From JBOGEB01 sp050743125 (GTDB lineage: Bacteria > Actinomycetota > Nitriliruptoria > Euzebyales > Egibacteraceae), in NCBI GenBank assembly GCA_050743125.1, contig JBOGEB010000233.1:1-6033 (forward strand): DNA of 6,033 bases. Direction: 5' to 3'. Below, piece after piece: positions 5,746 through 6,033 of this stretch. Numbering within the stretch: position 1 is the first letter of the stretch; each line of letters opens with the position of its first letter. The position numbers were made by a program, and so were the translations under genes. Below the pieces are notes generated by a model, which saw only the letters and a program-made list of their open reading frames with translations, was not told the DNA's origin and did no database searches.

Positions 5746-5871
5746 GATCGGCTCGATTTCGCGGAGGCATATCTCATCGCAAGCGCGGAGACGTCGGGAG
5801 TAGGCGCGGTCGCGTCGTTCGACCGCGCGATCGACAGGGTGCCGACGGTGCACCGAATCGAGCCCGGGTGA
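5740..5871 (+). pseudogene. PIN-domain (VapC-like) toxin, 3' fragment
   Basis: About 43 residues remain, reading LVDRLDFAEAYLIASAETSG then VGAVASFDRAIDRVPTVHRI and a short end before the TGA at 5869-5871. This matches the C-terminal third of PIN-domain RNases: the LDFADAYL helix with a catalytic aspartate (second Asp of the fragment) and the VASFDRDFDRIP strand-turn with another acidic residue. The N-terminal two thirds, including the LDTNVLV start and central acidic residue, are missing. The fragment follows the antitoxin relic in a different frame with almost no gap, so one deletion of very roughly 350 bases could have removed the antitoxin tail and toxin front together. It cannot encode a working toxin. 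Intact VapC toxins cleave RNA, often tRNA, when the antitoxin is lost. Confidence 0.72.
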
Positions 5872-5887
5872 GCGCGACCGGTCCGAG

Positions 5888-6033
5888 CTAGCGCTCCTCC
5901 TCCGGACCGAGGACGTCATCGACGTCGAGGATCAGTCCGTCCATGGCCGTCGACCGCACCTTCTCGCCACGGCCGACGACCTCTGGACCGCCGTAACCGC
6001 CCTGGTCCAAGCGGTAGACGTGGATCCGGTCAG
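5888..6033 (-). CDS. Uma2-family protein, second copy, 3' end only
   Basis: The minus strand from the window edge to the TAG at 5888-5890 encodes 47 residues beginning DRIHVYRLDQGGYGGPEVVG and ending VLGPEEER. These align with the C-terminus of the Uma2 protein at 4092-4655 with 41 of 47 identical and one single-residue gap. The catalytic part of the protein lies outside the window, so activity cannot be judged. The frame is open throughout and substitutions are mostly conservative or at third positions, which suggests a functional gene rather than a decaying copy. Its downstream neighbour is the toxin-antitoxin relic, while that of the first copy is glycerol kinase, so the duplicated unit seems to end at about the stop codon. 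Confidence 0.85.
   Translation of the reverse strand, partial: DRIHVYRLDQGGYGGPEVVGRGEKVRSTAMDGLILDVDDVLGPEEER
5888..6033. repeat. Direct repeat, copy 2 (Uma2 3' end)
   Basis: Partner of the repeat at 4092-4238. The copies are about 1.8 kb apart with the methyltransferase and the toxin-antitoxin relic between them, so recombination between them could delete or amplify that segment. Confidence 0.8.

Noticed and set aside
5746..5891. Continuation of the antitoxin frame to the stop at 5891
   Set aside because: After about 5745 this frame is Arg/Gly-rich shadow sequence; the toxin-like translation is in a different frame over the same bases.
1..6033. CRISPR array, tRNA, rRNA or insertion sequence
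   Set aside because: No regularly spaced repeats, no cloverleaf-like segments, no transposase motifs and no paired terminal inverted repeats were seen.

Overview
The window is GC-rich with strongly G/C-biased third codon positions, which suggests an actinomycete-like (Actinomycetota) chromosome. The family mix (P450, FGGY kinase, XRE regulator, Uma2 nucleases, toxin-antitoxin relics) fits but does not fix a genus. Four intact genes are well supported: a cytochrome P450 (531-1946, +), a glycerol kinase (2602-4095, +), a Uma2-family nuclease-fold protein (4092-4655, -) and a class I SAM-dependent methyltransferase (4666-5463, -). A short XRE-type helix-turn-helix gene (2315-2605, +) precedes the glycerol kinase and shares a GTGA stop/start with it.

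Layout: positions 1-530 hold no intact gene. They contain two weak coding-like stretches, one on the minus strand at the left edge and one on the plus strand ending at 433 that faintly resembles a HicB-type antitoxin. The P450 follows alone, with no ferredoxin or reductase partner in view. Positions 1947-2314 are a spacer with one candidate 38-codon minus-strand ORF and a hairpin over the regulator's ribosome binding site. Next come the regulator and glycerol kinase as a coupled pair, which runs tail-to-tail into a minus-strand pair (methyltransferase then Uma2). The stop codons of glycerol kinase and Uma2 overlap.

Right of the methyltransferase lies a decayed toxin-antitoxin locus: an AbrB/MazE-like antitoxin split by a frameshift, joined to only the C-terminal part of a PIN (VapC-like) toxin. 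Beyond it, the right edge carries the 3' end of a second Uma2 gene that is about 87% identical in protein to the first over the visible 47 residues. The right half therefore looks like a region shaped by duplication and gene decay.

I see no convincing new system. The points most worth a second look are the HTH-glycerol kinase coupling, the toxin-antitoxin relic between two Uma2 copies, and the possible HicB-like remnant.
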